From: UBA168 sp011055275
Lineage (GTDB): Archaea > Thermoproteota > Thermoprotei_A > Marsarchaeales > UBA168
Length of the DNA stretch: 64,000 nt
Assembly: GCA_046635845.1 (NCBI GenBank)
Contig: JAQQXN010000001.1
Direction: 5' to 3' (one strand)
This document shows positions 45,322 through 54,638 of the stretch, piece after piece. Under the pieces are notes generated by a model. That model ran no database searches and was not told where the DNA came from. It saw only the letters and a program-made list of their open reading frames with translations. Position 1 is the first letter of the stretch. Every line of letters begins with the position of its first letter. The position numbers were made by a program, and so were the translations under genes.

Positions 45322-45840
45322 CTATGGGTCCTTGAGCGCCTCCACGAAGCGCTTGAAGCTCCTTAGGCCTTTCAGCGCCTCAAAGTTCAGCCTTTCAACC
45401 TGAGATGGCAGCTCTCTCTTCTCGTACTCTTCATGATTCCGAAGGTAGACGCTTGGCTTCTCTTCGCGTTTTCCAATTGATGTGGTTATCCACTCCTCTA
45501 CTTCTGTTTCGAAGGCCACAACGAATATCTTTGCGGTGTCCTCGCTGCCCTTAGGACACTGATTTTCGCAAAACTCCTTTTCCATTTTCTCCGCACCATT
45601 GCCATCGGCATCGAATAACACGATGATCTTATCGCAGTTATTACTGGAAAGCATCGCCTTTATTATCCTCTTCACCTTAGGGTCGTAGAGATTGATCATG
45701 CCGGTTGTGTGTTTTCTTTCCGTGACGTTAATGGACTTCGGAAGCATCCTGCGTCCTTTCAATTCCTCGACTACCTTTTTGAAGAACTTGGGGCCATGCG
45801 TGTCCTCGCAGAGCAGGCAAACGCTCGGCACGGTCTTCAC
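45322..45840 (-). CDS. TOPRIM-like nuclease partner of an AAA ATPase
   Basis: About 172 residues from GTG 45840 (an in-frame ATG at 45915 would lie inside the ATPase gene). SVCLLCEDTHGPKFFKKV provides the first Glu, KIIVLFDADGNGAEK the D-x-D, and VVAFETEVEEW the closing acidic stretch: a small TOPRIM fold of the DUF3226/DUF4276 sort. It follows the ATPase gene on the same strand. Pairs of AAA_15/21 ATPase plus TOPRIM act in PARIS-, Gabija- and RloAB-like immunity; which type this is cannot be said. Confidence 0.7.
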   Translation of the reverse strand: MKTVPSVCLLCEDTHGPKFFKKVVEELKGRRMLPKSINVTERKHTTGMINLYDPKVKRIIKAMLSSNNCDKIIVLFDADGNGAEKMEKEFCENQCPKGSEDTAKIFVVAFETEVEEWITTSIGKREEKPSVYLRNHEEYEKRELPSQVERLNFEALKGLRSFKRFVEALKDP

Positions 45841-47086
45841 CGTACCCTCGTTGTAGACCCTCCTCAAGGTCACCGTAAAGCCAGGACTCGGAAAGCGCAA
45901 GCCCGTCTTCGGCAAGCCTTTTCTTGAGGCCTTCCGGGTTTGCGATCCTTTTCGCTACGGTCGAGAGCCCACTTTTCTCGAATAAGATGAGCTCTGAGGG
46001 ATCTACAAGGTCAACCACCATCGGCGAGTGGGTGGTCAGCACGACCTTACCTGGGAATGACCTGAAGGCGCTTATGGCAAGCTCGATGAGTTTTAGGTGC
46101 AGCGAGTTCTCAATTTCGTCTATGAACAGAATGGACGGTTTTTGGTCCAGCATGTGAAGGATAGTGATCATCTTAAGGTAGCCGTCAGGAACGCCAGGGA
46201 TATCGAACTGCAGGCCGCCTTCCCCTAACCTCAGCGAAACGGTCTGGTTTGGCCCAAGGTTATAGCTGATCGAAAGCTTATACTCCTCCAAAAAGTCATT
46301 AAGGTATCCCTTGGGCATGGTCGCTCCGTAACTGGAGTACAACGAGGACGCTATGCCCTCCCCGTGGACGCCAAGCATGCTTGAGGGGGGAAGCGGGGCC
46401 TTAGCAAGGCTGGGGTCATATGAAAGGAACCATACATCGTTTAAGAAAAATTGCAGCAGCAGGTCAAACGCTGATAGGTCATCGGGCCGCCCAGCAAGGA
46501 TGACGTGCGGTCTGGATTCCAGAAGGTTTTGATAGAATGCGAGGAAGCGGTCCTGGTATCTGCCATAAGACTCGGTTAATGACTGCGCTATAAGTGAGAA
46601 AATGGAGTACCTGTTATCCTTTATTTGTAGTATGTAACGTTCCGCGATGTCAGGCCGCGCCCGCTTCTGTGCACCGTTTGCCTTCCCGTTATCTATAGTA
46701 AGAAGCGGACCGCTCCTCTCGAAGTTCAGCTCATCTCCTACCCTTAGGCTTTCCTGCACGAAGTTTACGCTGTCGCCGGCGCCGTTTATGACAAAGGCAT
46801 ACGTGAAAGGTACGTTATCTCCAGCTTTTCCCTCGACGCAAAATTCCACGTTGTTGTTGACGTCGTGACCGAAGACGAGGTTCTGGTAACCCCACCAAGC
46901 CGCAAAGGGGTAGGGAGGCCGGCTTGGCGGCCTTACGATCGTGCGAGCCAGGAGCACGGCTTCCAGAAAGTTGGTTTTCCCACTTCCGTTTGGGCCTATA
47001 AGCACGTTGAGCTTTCCCAGCTCCACGGATACGTCTTTTATGCTCTTGAAGTTTTTGATGGTTATCTTATCGTAAGCGACGGGCAT
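45728..47086 (-). CDS. AAA_21/OLD-type ATPase
   Basis: 452 residues. ITIKNFKSIKDVSVELGKLNVLIGPNGSGKTNFLEA is the standard N-terminus with Walker A; SILFIDEIENSLHLKL is Walker B and VVLTTHSPMVVDLV the H-loop, as in RecF/OLD-like ABC ATPases. The natural end is probably LEEGLQ, followed by CGA at 45850-45848; beyond it the frame overlaps the TOPRIM gene as unrelated sequence. With TGA there, the TOPRIM GTG would start 8 nt downstream. Likely the sensor ATPase of a two-gene defence module. Confidence 0.82.
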   Translation of the reverse strand: MPVAYDKITIKNFKSIKDVSVELGKLNVLIGPNGSGKTNFLEAVLLARTIVRPPSRPPYPFAAWWGYQNLVFGHDVNNNVEFCVEGKAGDNVPFTYAFVINGAGDSVNFVQESLRVGDELNFERSGPLLTIDNGKANGAQKRARPDIAERYILQIKDNRYSIFSLIAQSLTESYGRYQDRFLAFYQNLLESRPHVILAGRPDDLSAFDLLLQFFLNDVWFLSYDPSLAKAPLPPSSMLGVHGEGIASSLYSSYGATMPKGYLNDFLEEYKLSISYNLGPNQTVSLRLGEGGLQFDIPGVPDGYLKMITILHMLDQKPSILFIDEIENSLHLKLIELAISAFRSFPGKVVLTTHSPMVVDLVDPSELILFEKSGLSTVAKRIANPEGLKKRLAEDGLALSESWLYGDLEEGLQRGYGEDRAERLPALRGHAWPQVLQKGSRGIERTQDASEVH

Positions 47087-47596
47087 ATAAAATCCCTGTT
47101 ACGCTTTTTTTAAGGATGCCTTTCGGTATTTAGGCCACTTGACATAGAGACGAGCTAACTGCGTACATTCTTGCATGAAGTGCAGTTTAAGAGGTGGAGA
47201 ATCTAGGCTTCGTTGAGCTCTGCGATGCCCAGGCTTATTTCATGCTTAGAGATGACCGAGCCTCTCTCATAGGCCCCTATCTAAGCCTACGATAGTTAGC
47301 TCTGATCGATTACTGCCCGGCATCTTGAGGTGGCGGGAGAAAGCCCTGAGCTTGGAGCCAAGTTCAACGCGAGGTACTGGAAGCTTGGCTGCTTATCTAG
47401 GGAGGTCGCGTACTTTCCCACATTAGGGGCGATTGAGCGGATCCTTGGATACGTGTTCTCGATGGTGGAAAAGGGGAGGGCCGTGCGCCCCGTCTGCCAT
47501 AACCTAGGACGGCGAGGGGCTTTAAGTGTTGGTAGCGGGCTTTCAGCTCGTTTTCCTCTCCCCAAATTACAAAAAAACACATATGAAGATACATAT
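47087..47596. other. Gap with unrecognised coding remnant
   Basis: A plus-strand frame at 47330-47497 (SPELGAKFNARYWKLGCLSR, AIERILGYVFSMVEKG) looks protein-like but is not recognised and has no promoter. The second copy of the mazG promoter lies at 47511-47536 and includes ATGGCAGACG on the minus strand without a gene behind it. Confidence 0.35.
47511..47536 (-). repeat. Direct-repeat copy 2 of the mazG promoter
   Basis: Exact 26-bp match to 45284-45309, with partial identity for another 23 bp at its lower-coordinate side. Distance between copies is 2227 bp. Confidence 0.85.
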
Positions 47597-47930
47597 ATGC
47601 GGCCAACAGTAAAAGGGATCAAGGTGAACACGGAAGCAACTGAGGTCCTTTTTGAACCCTTAAAGATAGGCAAGAAGGTCGTACCGAACAGAATAGTGAT
47701 GCCTCCAATGGTTATGGGGGTATGCAGGCCCAAGGGGGAGAGGTAACCGAGCAGTACGTAAGCTACGTTGAGGCGAGGGCTCGCGGGGGAGCCGGCCTCA
47801 TAGTTCTCGAGGCCGCTTACTTGGACGAGGGAGGAATGCTCGCGCTCGGCAACCTTGCCATTTACGCAGACGAGTTCATACCTGGTCTCGCGAGGCTTGC
47901 AGACGTCATAAAGGCCTATGGCTCCGTGGC
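47597..47930 (+). pseudogene. Truncated Old Yellow Enzyme-type NADH:flavin oxidoreductase
   Basis: From ATG 47597, LFEPLKIGKKVVPNRIVMPPM is the OYE N-terminus. After MVMG the frame breaks near 47730 and continues in another as GEVTEQYVSYVEARARGGAG, LIVLEAAYLDEGGMLALGN and LARLADVIKAYGS. Homology then stops at about 47930, with less than a third of the enzyme present. Frameshift plus truncation make it nonfunctional. Confidence 0.8.
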
Positions 47931-48188
47931 GGCGTGCTCTCGGAGGATTTCTTGGCGAGAAGAACCGTTCCCAGCTGCCTTACGCCGCCACTTCTCAACA
48001 GCCCCGTGTGACCACGTCCCATACCTCCCACGGTGTAAACAAGTCGCTCTTTGGTCTCGCTCTTTCATGAGTCGCGCTTGCAGCCCCAAAGGCATTGGTT
48101 GGATCCTGCCGATCAGCGAGCTGCTGCGCTCCTTGGGTTAATTGCCCTAAAGGCCACCATGCAAGACGTCTTGGCGCCAACTTATCTG

Positions 48189-48221
48189 GCACCGCTTGAG
48201 CACCGCTTGAGCACCGCTTCA
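48189..48221. repeat. Three tandem 11-bp repeats
   Basis: GCACCGCTTGA at 48189, 48200 and 48211 (the last copy with one change) lie in tandem in noncoding DNA about 140 bp before the permease gene. The TATA-like ACATTTAATAG follows at 48228. Confidence 0.85.
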
Positions 48222-48357
48222 AAGCCGGAACATTTAATAGCGCAAAATCAACGAATAACGGTCTAAATGCGTGAGATCTTTTATTTGATTGGTGCCGAAA
48301 ATCCTTTGCAACTGCTTAGGCAAAAGAAATCTGTTTTCGGGCTGAGAAGGGGATCAG

Positions 48358-50088
48358 GTGATTGAGACGGGGGCGAACAAAGCTCAATTAAGAAGGGGAA
48401 TTGGGAAGCTTTCTCTCATACCTCTTGGCATCGGTGGCTCGATAGCTGGGGCCATAATTTACGGAGCGCAGAAGGCGGTGGCCACAGCGGGCCCGGCGGG
48501 CCTTCTCGCCTACGCCATAGCGCCCTTTCTCTACATGACCATAGCGCTGACGTACATAGACATAGCCATGGATTTTCCAGAGGCCGGAGGGCCGTCAAGG
48601 TTTGCCATATACAGCCATGGGCAGGCTACCAACCTCATAAATTCCATGTCGGACCTCATATGGTACCTCTTCATACCTCCCCTTGAGGTATACGTTTTCA
48701 TAGGGCTTGTCGTTCATTACTTCATGCCGTCGGTTCTTACGGCGAGCGGCAACCTCAGCCTGCTGGGCGGCGTCATGGCCGTAGCGGTCATACTTCTCTT
48801 TGTTCCCATAAACTACTTTGGCATAAGGGCGTTTACCGGCATAGGTGACGCGGTTGGGTGGTTGAAGGTAGCCCTTTACGTGCTGATGGCCGTTTTCTTT
48901 ATATGGGTAGGGCTCAGCAAAAACCCCGATTCCGTCAAGAATTTCTCCAGTTACGGAGGATTCATGCCGTACGGGGTTGCGGGCCTCTTTGGGGCCATGC
49001 CCATAGTGATGTTTTCTTTCGGCGGGGCAAGGTGGGTAGCCGACTTCGCGGAGGAGCTCAAGGAGAAGAGGTACATACTGTACGGCATACTCATAACGGT
49101 TATCGGCGAGGCGGTGATATACCTCACCTTCACGCTTGCGTTCATCTTGAACGTGAACTGGAGCGCGTTGGGCATAGCGGCCGGTGACTGGACGGGCCTC
49201 CTCAGCCTCCTGCAGTTGCCCTATTACGCCATGGCCAGCTCATACCACGTTCCGCTCATGGCCTACCTGATACTGATCTACCTCACCCTGGCCCCCATCA
49301 TGGTTGGCTTCGTGTACATGGGAGGCGGCGCGAGGGTAATGCTGTCGATGGGCAGGTCCGGCTACCTCAACAAGGAGGTAAAGGACATCCACCCGAAGTA
49401 CGGGGTACCTTACTGGTCGATAATACTCTTTGGCCTCATAGGGGCGGTCGTCTCGTTCCTGTTCGCGCCGGTGCCGGGACTTTACGCGCTCATAAATGAC
49501 ACCGTTTCGGCTGGGTTCATCGGATTTCTGGCGAATCCCGTGGCCATGATGGTTTTGAGAAAGCAGGGCATGTCAAAGTACCAAGTGCCGGGAGGGTGGT
49601 TCGTTTCCTTGGTGGCCTTTGGCATATCGTCCCTTATAGTGTTCTGGAGCGGCTGGCCAGCCGTGCCCTACTCGGTTCTCCTGATTGCTGTGGCATCTGC
49701 CATCTTTGGGATAATGTACAGGATACGCGAGGGATGGCGCGAGGGCCTGTGGTACGTGGGGCTCATAGCGTTCCTGACGTTCATGACTTACGTGGGATCT
49801 GATGGGGCCCTTCGCGTCATACCTTACATGTGGGCTACGGCGATAACCGCTGCCGTGTCGGTTGCGGTCTTCTACCCTCTGGGGCTCGTCTCGGGTTTGA
49901 AGGAGAGGAGCTACAAGGCCCACCTGGGAGAATCGGGAGCGCCATCCACGTTCGGTGAAGGGCGGAAGGCGGCGCCTCGCGATGCCCAAGCGCGAGCGCC
50001 GGGAGAGCGAGGTCAGGGGATTGGCCGCAAATGTGCAAGTTGGTGCGATTTTTTTGTGAAATCTGCATTTTTATCCGTCGGGCATTAA
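48358..50088 (+). CDS. APC-family amino acid permease
   Basis: 576 residues from GTG 48358 with AGAAGGGGAT just upstream. Twelve membrane helices; GIGGSIAGAIIYGAQKAV in helix 1 is the unwound amino-acid-binding GSG-like region, and ALTYIDIAMDFPEAGGPSRF in helix 2-3 is also typical. The C-terminal 60 residues beyond ERSYKAH are Gly/Arg/Ala-rich, without a helix, and may be extension past the natural end. Substrate unknown. A second APC permease is at 51180-52589. Confidence 0.85.
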   Translation: MIETGANKAQLRRGIGKLSLIPLGIGGSIAGAIIYGAQKAVATAGPAGLLAYAIAPFLYMTIALTYIDIAMDFPEAGGPSRFAIYSHGQATNLINSMSDLIWYLFIPPLEVYVFIGLVVHYFMPSVLTASGNLSLLGGVMAVAVILLFVPINYFGIRAFTGIGDAVGWLKVALYVLMAVFFIWVGLSKNPDSVKNFSSYGGFMPYGVAGLFGAMPIVMFSFGGARWVADFAEELKEKRYILYGILITVIGEAVIYLTFTLAFILNVNWSALGIAAGDWTGLLSLLQLPYYAMASSYHVPLMAYLILIYLTLAPIMVGFVYMGGGARVMLSMGRSGYLNKEVKDIHPKYGVPYWSIILFGLIGAVVSFLFAPVPGLYALINDTVSAGFIGFLANPVAMMVLRKQGMSKYQVPGGWFVSLVAFGISSLIVFWSGWPAVPYSVLLIAVASAIFGIMYRIREGWREGLWYVGLIAFLTFMTYVGSDGALRVIPYMWATAITAAVSVAVFYPLGLVSGLKERSYKAHLGESGAPSTFGEGRKAAPRDAQARAPGERGQGIGRKCASWCDFFVKSAFLSVGH

Positions 50089-50744
50089 GGCTTGAGCGCC
50101 GATACCTTTACGCCGCTCCGCGACATGTCGGCCACGTAAATGGGATCTCCTACGGCCAGCGGGCCAGGGTTGACCACGGTTGTCCTGCTGACGTTCGCGA
50201 CCCCCCTTGCCTCGTGTATGTGGCCGGCCACGTGGAGGGCCGGTGCCCTGCGCCTTATGAAGTCTAAAACTGCCCTCGATCCGGCGTTCGACCCATCGCG
50301 TGTCAGGTCGAGGACGCCAAGGGGAGGGACGTGCGTCACGGAGACCAGCAGCCCAGCACCGCACGAATCGGCTGCCCTTTCCAGTAGGCTCCCTATATCC
50401 CCCTCGCTCAGCGTGAAGTATGAGGGATAGGGGCTTGGAGGAACCCCGCCGACGCCGACGAAGGCCACGTCGCCAACGACCTTGCACGTGCCGTGAAGCA
50501 GGGATATGCCGCGGCTCTCGACGCCGAGAAGCTCGGGGAAGTCGCTGTTCCCAAGGACAGCCAGCGCGCCCCCCTCGAACTTCGACAGCTCCTCCGCGAC
50601 GCGAAAGTAGCTCTTTGAGTCCGTCCACGAGCTCAGGTCCCCAGCTATGAGGATGAGGGAGCAGTCAAGGGCCTGCGCAGACCCCACAAGGTACGACGCG
50701 GCCTTGAGGTTCCCGTGCAGATCCGACGATAAGCAGACCTTCAC
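50085..50744 (-). CDS. Calcineurin-like metallophosphoesterase
   Basis: 219 residues with the complete metal set: D-x-H (SSDLHGN), GD (IAGDLSSW), GN-x-D (VLGNSDFP), a central His (VTHVPPLG) and GHIH (HVAGHIHEA). Short, single-domain, similar to archaeal YfcE/MJ0936-like phosphodiesterases. Converges with the permease gene, overlapping by 4 bp. Substrate unknown. Confidence 0.9.
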   Translation of the reverse strand: MKVCLSSDLHGNLKAASYLVGSAQALDCSLILIAGDLSSWTDSKSYFRVAEELSKFEGGALAVLGNSDFPELLGVESRGISLLHGTCKVVGDVAFVGVGGVPPSPYPSYFTLSEGDIGSLLERAADSCGAGLLVSVTHVPPLGVLDLTRDGSNAGSRAVLDFIRRRAPALHVAGHIHEARGVANVSRTTVVNPGPLAVGDPIYVADMSRSGVKVSALKP

Positions 50745-50856
50745 GAGATCCTACCCTTAGGGTAAGAAAAGCCTGTTGCCGTTGGCTTTTTGACAAAGCT
50801 GCAAGGCTGCGGCATGTGCGAAGATCACATATATATGTTAGGTCGTTGATATCATT

Positions 50857-51108
50857 ATGGAGGACCGCGACTATATCGACATAATAAGGAGAAGGGCGAT
50901 GCTCGAGGCGCGGCAGACCGGAAAAGACGTCAGGATCGACGCGGGGAAGATAATGGCCTGGTGCGGGGTGGGGCTCCCGACAGGTATAGCGCTTCTCAGG
51001 GCGTGGCACAGGTACATTGGGGATGACGATGACGGGCCCATGGTTCTCAGGCACAGCACGGCCCTTTCTCTGGAAAAAGAGGAAGGCGAGGAGGCCAGCG
51101 CGGTCTGA
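50857..51108 (+). CDS. Small conserved-looking protein, unknown
   Basis: 83 residues from ATG 50857, exactly placed for leaderless expression from ATATATATG at 50828-50836. MEDRDYIDIIRRRAMLEARQ and RIDAGKIMAWCGVGLPTGIA suggest a helix-turn-helix-like fold, but I recognise no family. Acidic Glu/Ala tail. Confidence 0.5.
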   Translation: MEDRDYIDIIRRRAMLEARQTGKDVRIDAGKIMAWCGVGLPTGIALLRAWHRYIGDDDDGPMVLRHSTALSLEKEEGEEASAV

Positions 51109-51179
51109 AGTCTGCGCACGAAAAATTGGGCACCGCAAGGCCGCAACGGGCAAAAAAAGTCGTGCCTATTTCAACTGCG

Positions 51180-52589
51180 CTATGTTCGTTTTCTCAAGCG
51201 TCGGTAGAGCTCCTCGCCTTCCTCCAGCACTATGGGCTTTACCCTCTTCAGCCCGAAGTAGAGCGCCCCGGCTACGAGCCAACCCGCGAGCACGGCCGCG
51301 GCCACCATGACGTAGGCGTTTATGGACATGAAGGTCCCGTAAAGGGCGAATAGGTATATAGCGGTTGCGAGAAGGGGGGCAAGCGCGTACTGCAGCCTGA
51401 ACTGCTTTGCCTTCCTGAAGTAGAAGGGAAGCGAGGTGTTGAGCAGGAGGTGCTCGATTATGGTCCCTGCCCCGGTCCATATGCCCGTGACCAGGAAACC
51501 GTTGAGAGGCCCCATGGTCCAGCCCGTGACCGTGAATATGGCAAGCCCGATCAGCGTCTCGAAGAGCAGGGCGTTGTGAGGGCTCTTGTACTTCTCGTGC
51601 GTGAGCGACAGGAAGTCCGGCAGGAAGCCGTCCTTGGCCATGGTGTACATCGCCCTTGAGCAGGCGTTTATTATGGCGAGCGTGTCGACGAAGCCGCTGT
51701 TGATGAGGAAGGCCAGCAGCACTATGGCCAGCGCGATACCCCCGAACTTGAGCGCCAATATGAGCCCCGGAAGGAAGTAGTTGAAGTAGGTCCCCATGTT
51801 GGAAGGTCCCCATCCGATGGTCATGGCGTAGCTCATGAATAGGAAGAAGGAGCCCAGGAGGGCGATGCTGACTATCGTTCCCTTTCTTATGTTCAGGTGG
51901 GCTTCCTTTGCCTCGGCCCCGAGAAACGTCATGGATCCCCATCCCGCAAGGGAAGTGAAGGAGAAGACGAGGCCGAGCGCCACCCCGTTCCAACCGGTAG
52001 GAGAGTAGGCTGGAGTGAACACCTTGAAGTTGAGGGGTTGAGGGCTCTTTCCCAGAACTAGGAAGGCCACGACGAGCAGCACGATCATCTCCGCCGTCCC
52101 CGTGTAGACGCTGTACTTCAGCGAGTTCTTTATGCCGGAGTACGCGAGCGCGTACGCGGCCACCGCCACGAATAACCCAAGCGGGTACCAGGACCAAGAG
52201 GGGAGGCTCACCCCAACTATCTGCAGCCCGTACTGCGTCGCCAGCGCCGTCTCGAAGTATATGAAGGCCGTTCCGCCGAGGAGCGTGTAGAGGAGGTAAA
52301 CCCATCCGCCGAACCCGCCAAGGCGCGAGCCTAGGCCGCGCTCTATGTAGCGGTAGTAACCCCCGCTCGATGCCACCTTCCTGGAGAACTCGTAGACCAC
52401 GTATCCCGCGCTGAAGACCCCGAGCATCGCCAGCACGTAGGTGAGGGGAAGCGACCCGTAAGCGAAGGCCGCGGCACCCGTCATGGTGGCGGTGACCGCG
52501 ATGGCTGGGGCCGTGAAGGATATGGATTGAAATACCAGCTCCACGAAGGTGACCGAGTTCTTTTTGAGCTGTCTGTGCTCATCGGTCAT
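51180..52589 (-). CDS. APC-family amino acid permease
   Basis: 469 residues, twelve helices. FTAPAIAVTATMTGAAAFAYG is helix 1 and SRKVASSGGYYRYIERGLG the conserved helix 2-3 loop. LAGWGSMTFLGAEAKEAHLN in helix 6-7 also fits the family. TATA-like AATATCTATTTAAATATT lies about 20-35 nt upstream of ATG 52589. Substrate not predictable. Confidence 0.88.
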   Translation of the reverse strand: MTDEHRQLKKNSVTFVELVFQSISFTAPAIAVTATMTGAAAFAYGSLPLTYVLAMLGVFSAGYVVYEFSRKVASSGGYYRYIERGLGSRLGGFGGWVYLLYTLLGGTAFIYFETALATQYGLQIVGVSLPSWSWYPLGLFVAVAAYALAYSGIKNSLKYSVYTGTAEMIVLLVVAFLVLGKSPQPLNFKVFTPAYSPTGWNGVALGLVFSFTSLAGWGSMTFLGAEAKEAHLNIRKGTIVSIALLGSFFLFMSYAMTIGWGPSNMGTYFNYFLPGLILALKFGGIALAIVLLAFLINSGFVDTLAIINACSRAMYTMAKDGFLPDFLSLTHEKYKSPHNALLFETLIGLAIFTVTGWTMGPLNGFLVTGIWTGAGTIIEHLLLNTSLPFYFRKAKQFRLQYALAPLLATAIYLFALYGTFMSINAYVMVAAAVLAGWLVAGALYFGLKRVKPIVLEEGEELYRRLRKRT

Positions 52590-52752
52590 TTAGTTGACCT
52601 TCGAATATCTATTTAAATATTGTGCTTTCATCAGGAGAAAAGCTGAGATAAAACCTTGAAAAATCGCTCGTTTAAAAAGCGGACGAAGGTTAACGGTAAG
52701 CTCGTTTCTTTAAGGATTTTGCGGGCTCTCGGAAGGCCTTGACCTCGAGCCT

Positions 52753-53238
52753 TTACCTCAGGGGTTCCCCTGCGTTTCCCGGGCTTTTCCGAGCGCGCGA
52801 CAGGGCGGCCTTCAGCTGATCGGGCTTTTGGAAGTTGAACTGGACGCTCGAGCCATCGCGGGTATTCACGTCGAACGCGGAGTAAAAGATGAAACCGCCT
52901 CCGGGCGCCGGGCTGACCGTGGACTCCTGTCTCACGTTGATCGCGCTGATCTGGTCAAGCGGGATCCGCTTGCCCTTGACGTAAAGCGCCTTATCGGTCA
53001 CGGTGACGGCGTCGCTCCTCGTGACGCCCCGCGCCGCGACGAAGAGGCCTAGGGCCAGCGCCAGCAGGAGGATCCCAAGGCTGCCGAACGCCAGAAGGAC
53101 GAAGAAGTTAGGAACAACGCTGGCCACTACCAAGAACGCTATCCCCAAGACAAGTGACCACTTGGCGGCCTTCCTGGATTTTTCATCTCCCCCTCCCCGA
53201 TAGAGAACCGTTTCGTCAACCGGTATTTGTTGGTTCAC
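52753..53238 (-). CDS. Membrane protein with bacterial PH-like domain
   Basis: 161 residues. Two adjacent hydrophobic helices (SLVLGIAFLVVASVVPNFFV, GILLLALALGLFVAARG) follow a short N-terminus, then a PH-like beta domain (DAVTVTDKALYVKGKRIPLD, INVRQEST). The arrangement matches the bPH (formerly DUF304-type) membrane proteins. Function unknown. Confidence 0.65.
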   Translation of the reverse strand: MNQQIPVDETVLYRGGGDEKSRKAAKWSLVLGIAFLVVASVVPNFFVLLAFGSLGILLLALALGLFVAARGVTRSDAVTVTDKALYVKGKRIPLDQISAINVRQESTVSPAPGGGFIFYSAFDVNTRDGSSVQFNFQKPDQLKAALSRARKSPGNAGEPLR

Positions 53239-53431
53239 ACTGCTGCGCGCCGTGGCTTTAAAAGCGCGTCGACCGCCTGACGTTGAGGAGGTCGTTCAGC
53301 GCAACGTTCTCCGCGTGTAGGGCCATGCGGCCTTCTCCCTAAGCTCGTTGAAGTCCAACGCGCTATCTCGAGCTTGGCTTTTACGCCTCGTGAAGGAGCT
53401 TAAAGCGCCTTACTTATAATGGGATTTTGAC

Positions 53432-53572
53432 GTGATAGAGCGCGTTTTCGCAGTTTACGGGATGCCCATCTAGCGGGTTGGCGGCAACTCGTGCCTTGTC
53501 TTCACGGGAAGCGACGTCGTGATCGTGGACACGGGAACGCCGGAAAATGGCGGCAAGATGCTTGAGGAGTGG
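53432..53572 (+). pseudogene. N-terminal remnant of a metallo-beta-lactamase-fold hydrolase
   Basis: From GTG 53432, behind a TATA-like CTTATAATG, VIERVFAVYGMPI reads into a stop, then GGNSCLVFTGSDVVIVDTGT and the frame is cut at 53572, before the His motif. Only about 45 codons remain. It abuts the opposite-strand MptE-like gene, which is also a metallo-beta-lactamase-fold protein but of another subfamily. Confidence 0.6.
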
Positions 53573-54388
53573 TCAACAAGGCCTTGTCGACCTGGCGACG
53601 ACGTGTAAAAAACAAATGAACTTTATATGCTGGAGGAGCCAAGCAAGCGGCCTACTAAAAGGCAAGGTCAGCCCATAAGCTCGCGGGCGGATCACCGTTG
53701 GCTTTTCATCTTCCTCGATAGCTATGCTCGTCCCCGTCCTGACCTCCACGTAGCGCCCTCCAAGCTCCCGCGCCATTCTCTTGGCCTCGTCGCCGCTGCA
53801 GTGAGCCGGCGCCACGTACATCGCCGCAGAGAAGGTCTTCCGCAGCTGTTCCTCGGGCGGTTGATGAAAGCCGCCGATGACGAAGAAGACGTCGCCGAAG
53901 CGCGACCCAACGAACTCCGCGATCCTTCCAATCCCCGGGTGACTGCATCCCACCAGGAGCACGTTTTCCCCGCCCAGCTTGACCACGGCGGACTGCTCGT
54001 CAACGGGCGAAGACCTGAACGTTCCAGTGCTCCAGAAGTCCTCCGCTACCTCCCCAATCCCCTCAACCTCAACCGCTTTTAATCCCTGTGGGACGCAGCG
54101 AGCGGCCCCAGCCGGCACGTAGACCTTCATGCCGGGGTTGGCCTTGGCGACGGCCGGCAACCCACCGTAGTGATCGTGATGGGGATGGCTTAGAAAGGCG
54201 AAGCTCAACCCCTCGAGTTTCAGGTTCAGCGCCCTGAAGTTATTCTCTAATATCTCAGGGCTTGGGCCGGCGTCGAAAAGGGACCTCCACCTGTCCGATT
54301 CTACCAAAAGGCTCCATCCCCAGTCGTTGAGCAAGCCATGGGCAGGTGAGTTGTCGTTTATTACCGTCAAGGTTAGACGACTTACCAT
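53573..54388 (-). CDS. MptE-like metallo-beta-lactamase-fold hydrolase (COG1237 type)
   Basis: 271 residues. SLLVESDRWRSLFDAGPSPE, LSHPHHDHYGGLP (H-x-H-x-D-H zinc site) and LLVGCSHPGI are diagnostic for the group that includes dihydropterin-linked RFA-P synthase MptE homologues. A closing PAHCSGDEAKR gives another ligand. Homology should end near VRTGTSIAIEEDEKP; a CGA at 53683-53681 is followed by an unrelated 35-residue tail. A role in pterin or folate-like cofactor synthesis is possible. Confidence 0.8.
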   Translation of the reverse strand: MVSRLTLTVINDNSPAHGLLNDWGWSLLVESDRWRSLFDAGPSPEILENNFRALNLKLEGLSFAFLSHPHHDHYGGLPAVAKANPGMKVYVPAGAARCVPQGLKAVEVEGIGEVAEDFWSTGTFRSSPVDEQSAVVKLGGENVLLVGCSHPGIGRIAEFVGSRFGDVFFVIGGFHQPPEEQLRKTFSAAMYVAPAHCSGDEAKRMARELGGRYVEVRTGTSIAIEEDEKPTVIRPRAYGLTLPFSRPLAWLLQHIKFICFLHVVARSTRPC

Positions 54389-54638
54389 GCGTAGGGAGCG
54401 TCATCGCGTTTAACTGTAACGCGGTCCAGAGGCTAAGTCCGTGAGGATGATGGATAGCCTTCTCTCAAAGGGGGTCGCGGCGTAGCCGATGACGGTAAGC
54501 TTGCGCTGATGCGGCCAAGTTGGCCCGTGAAACCACGTGCGCGGTCGCACCCGTAAGGGCAGCCATCAACGGTCGAACTGGGAGCGCTCGGTGAGGTTAA
54601 GCGGTTCACGCTTTTAAGCTGAAGATGCATGAACTTCA

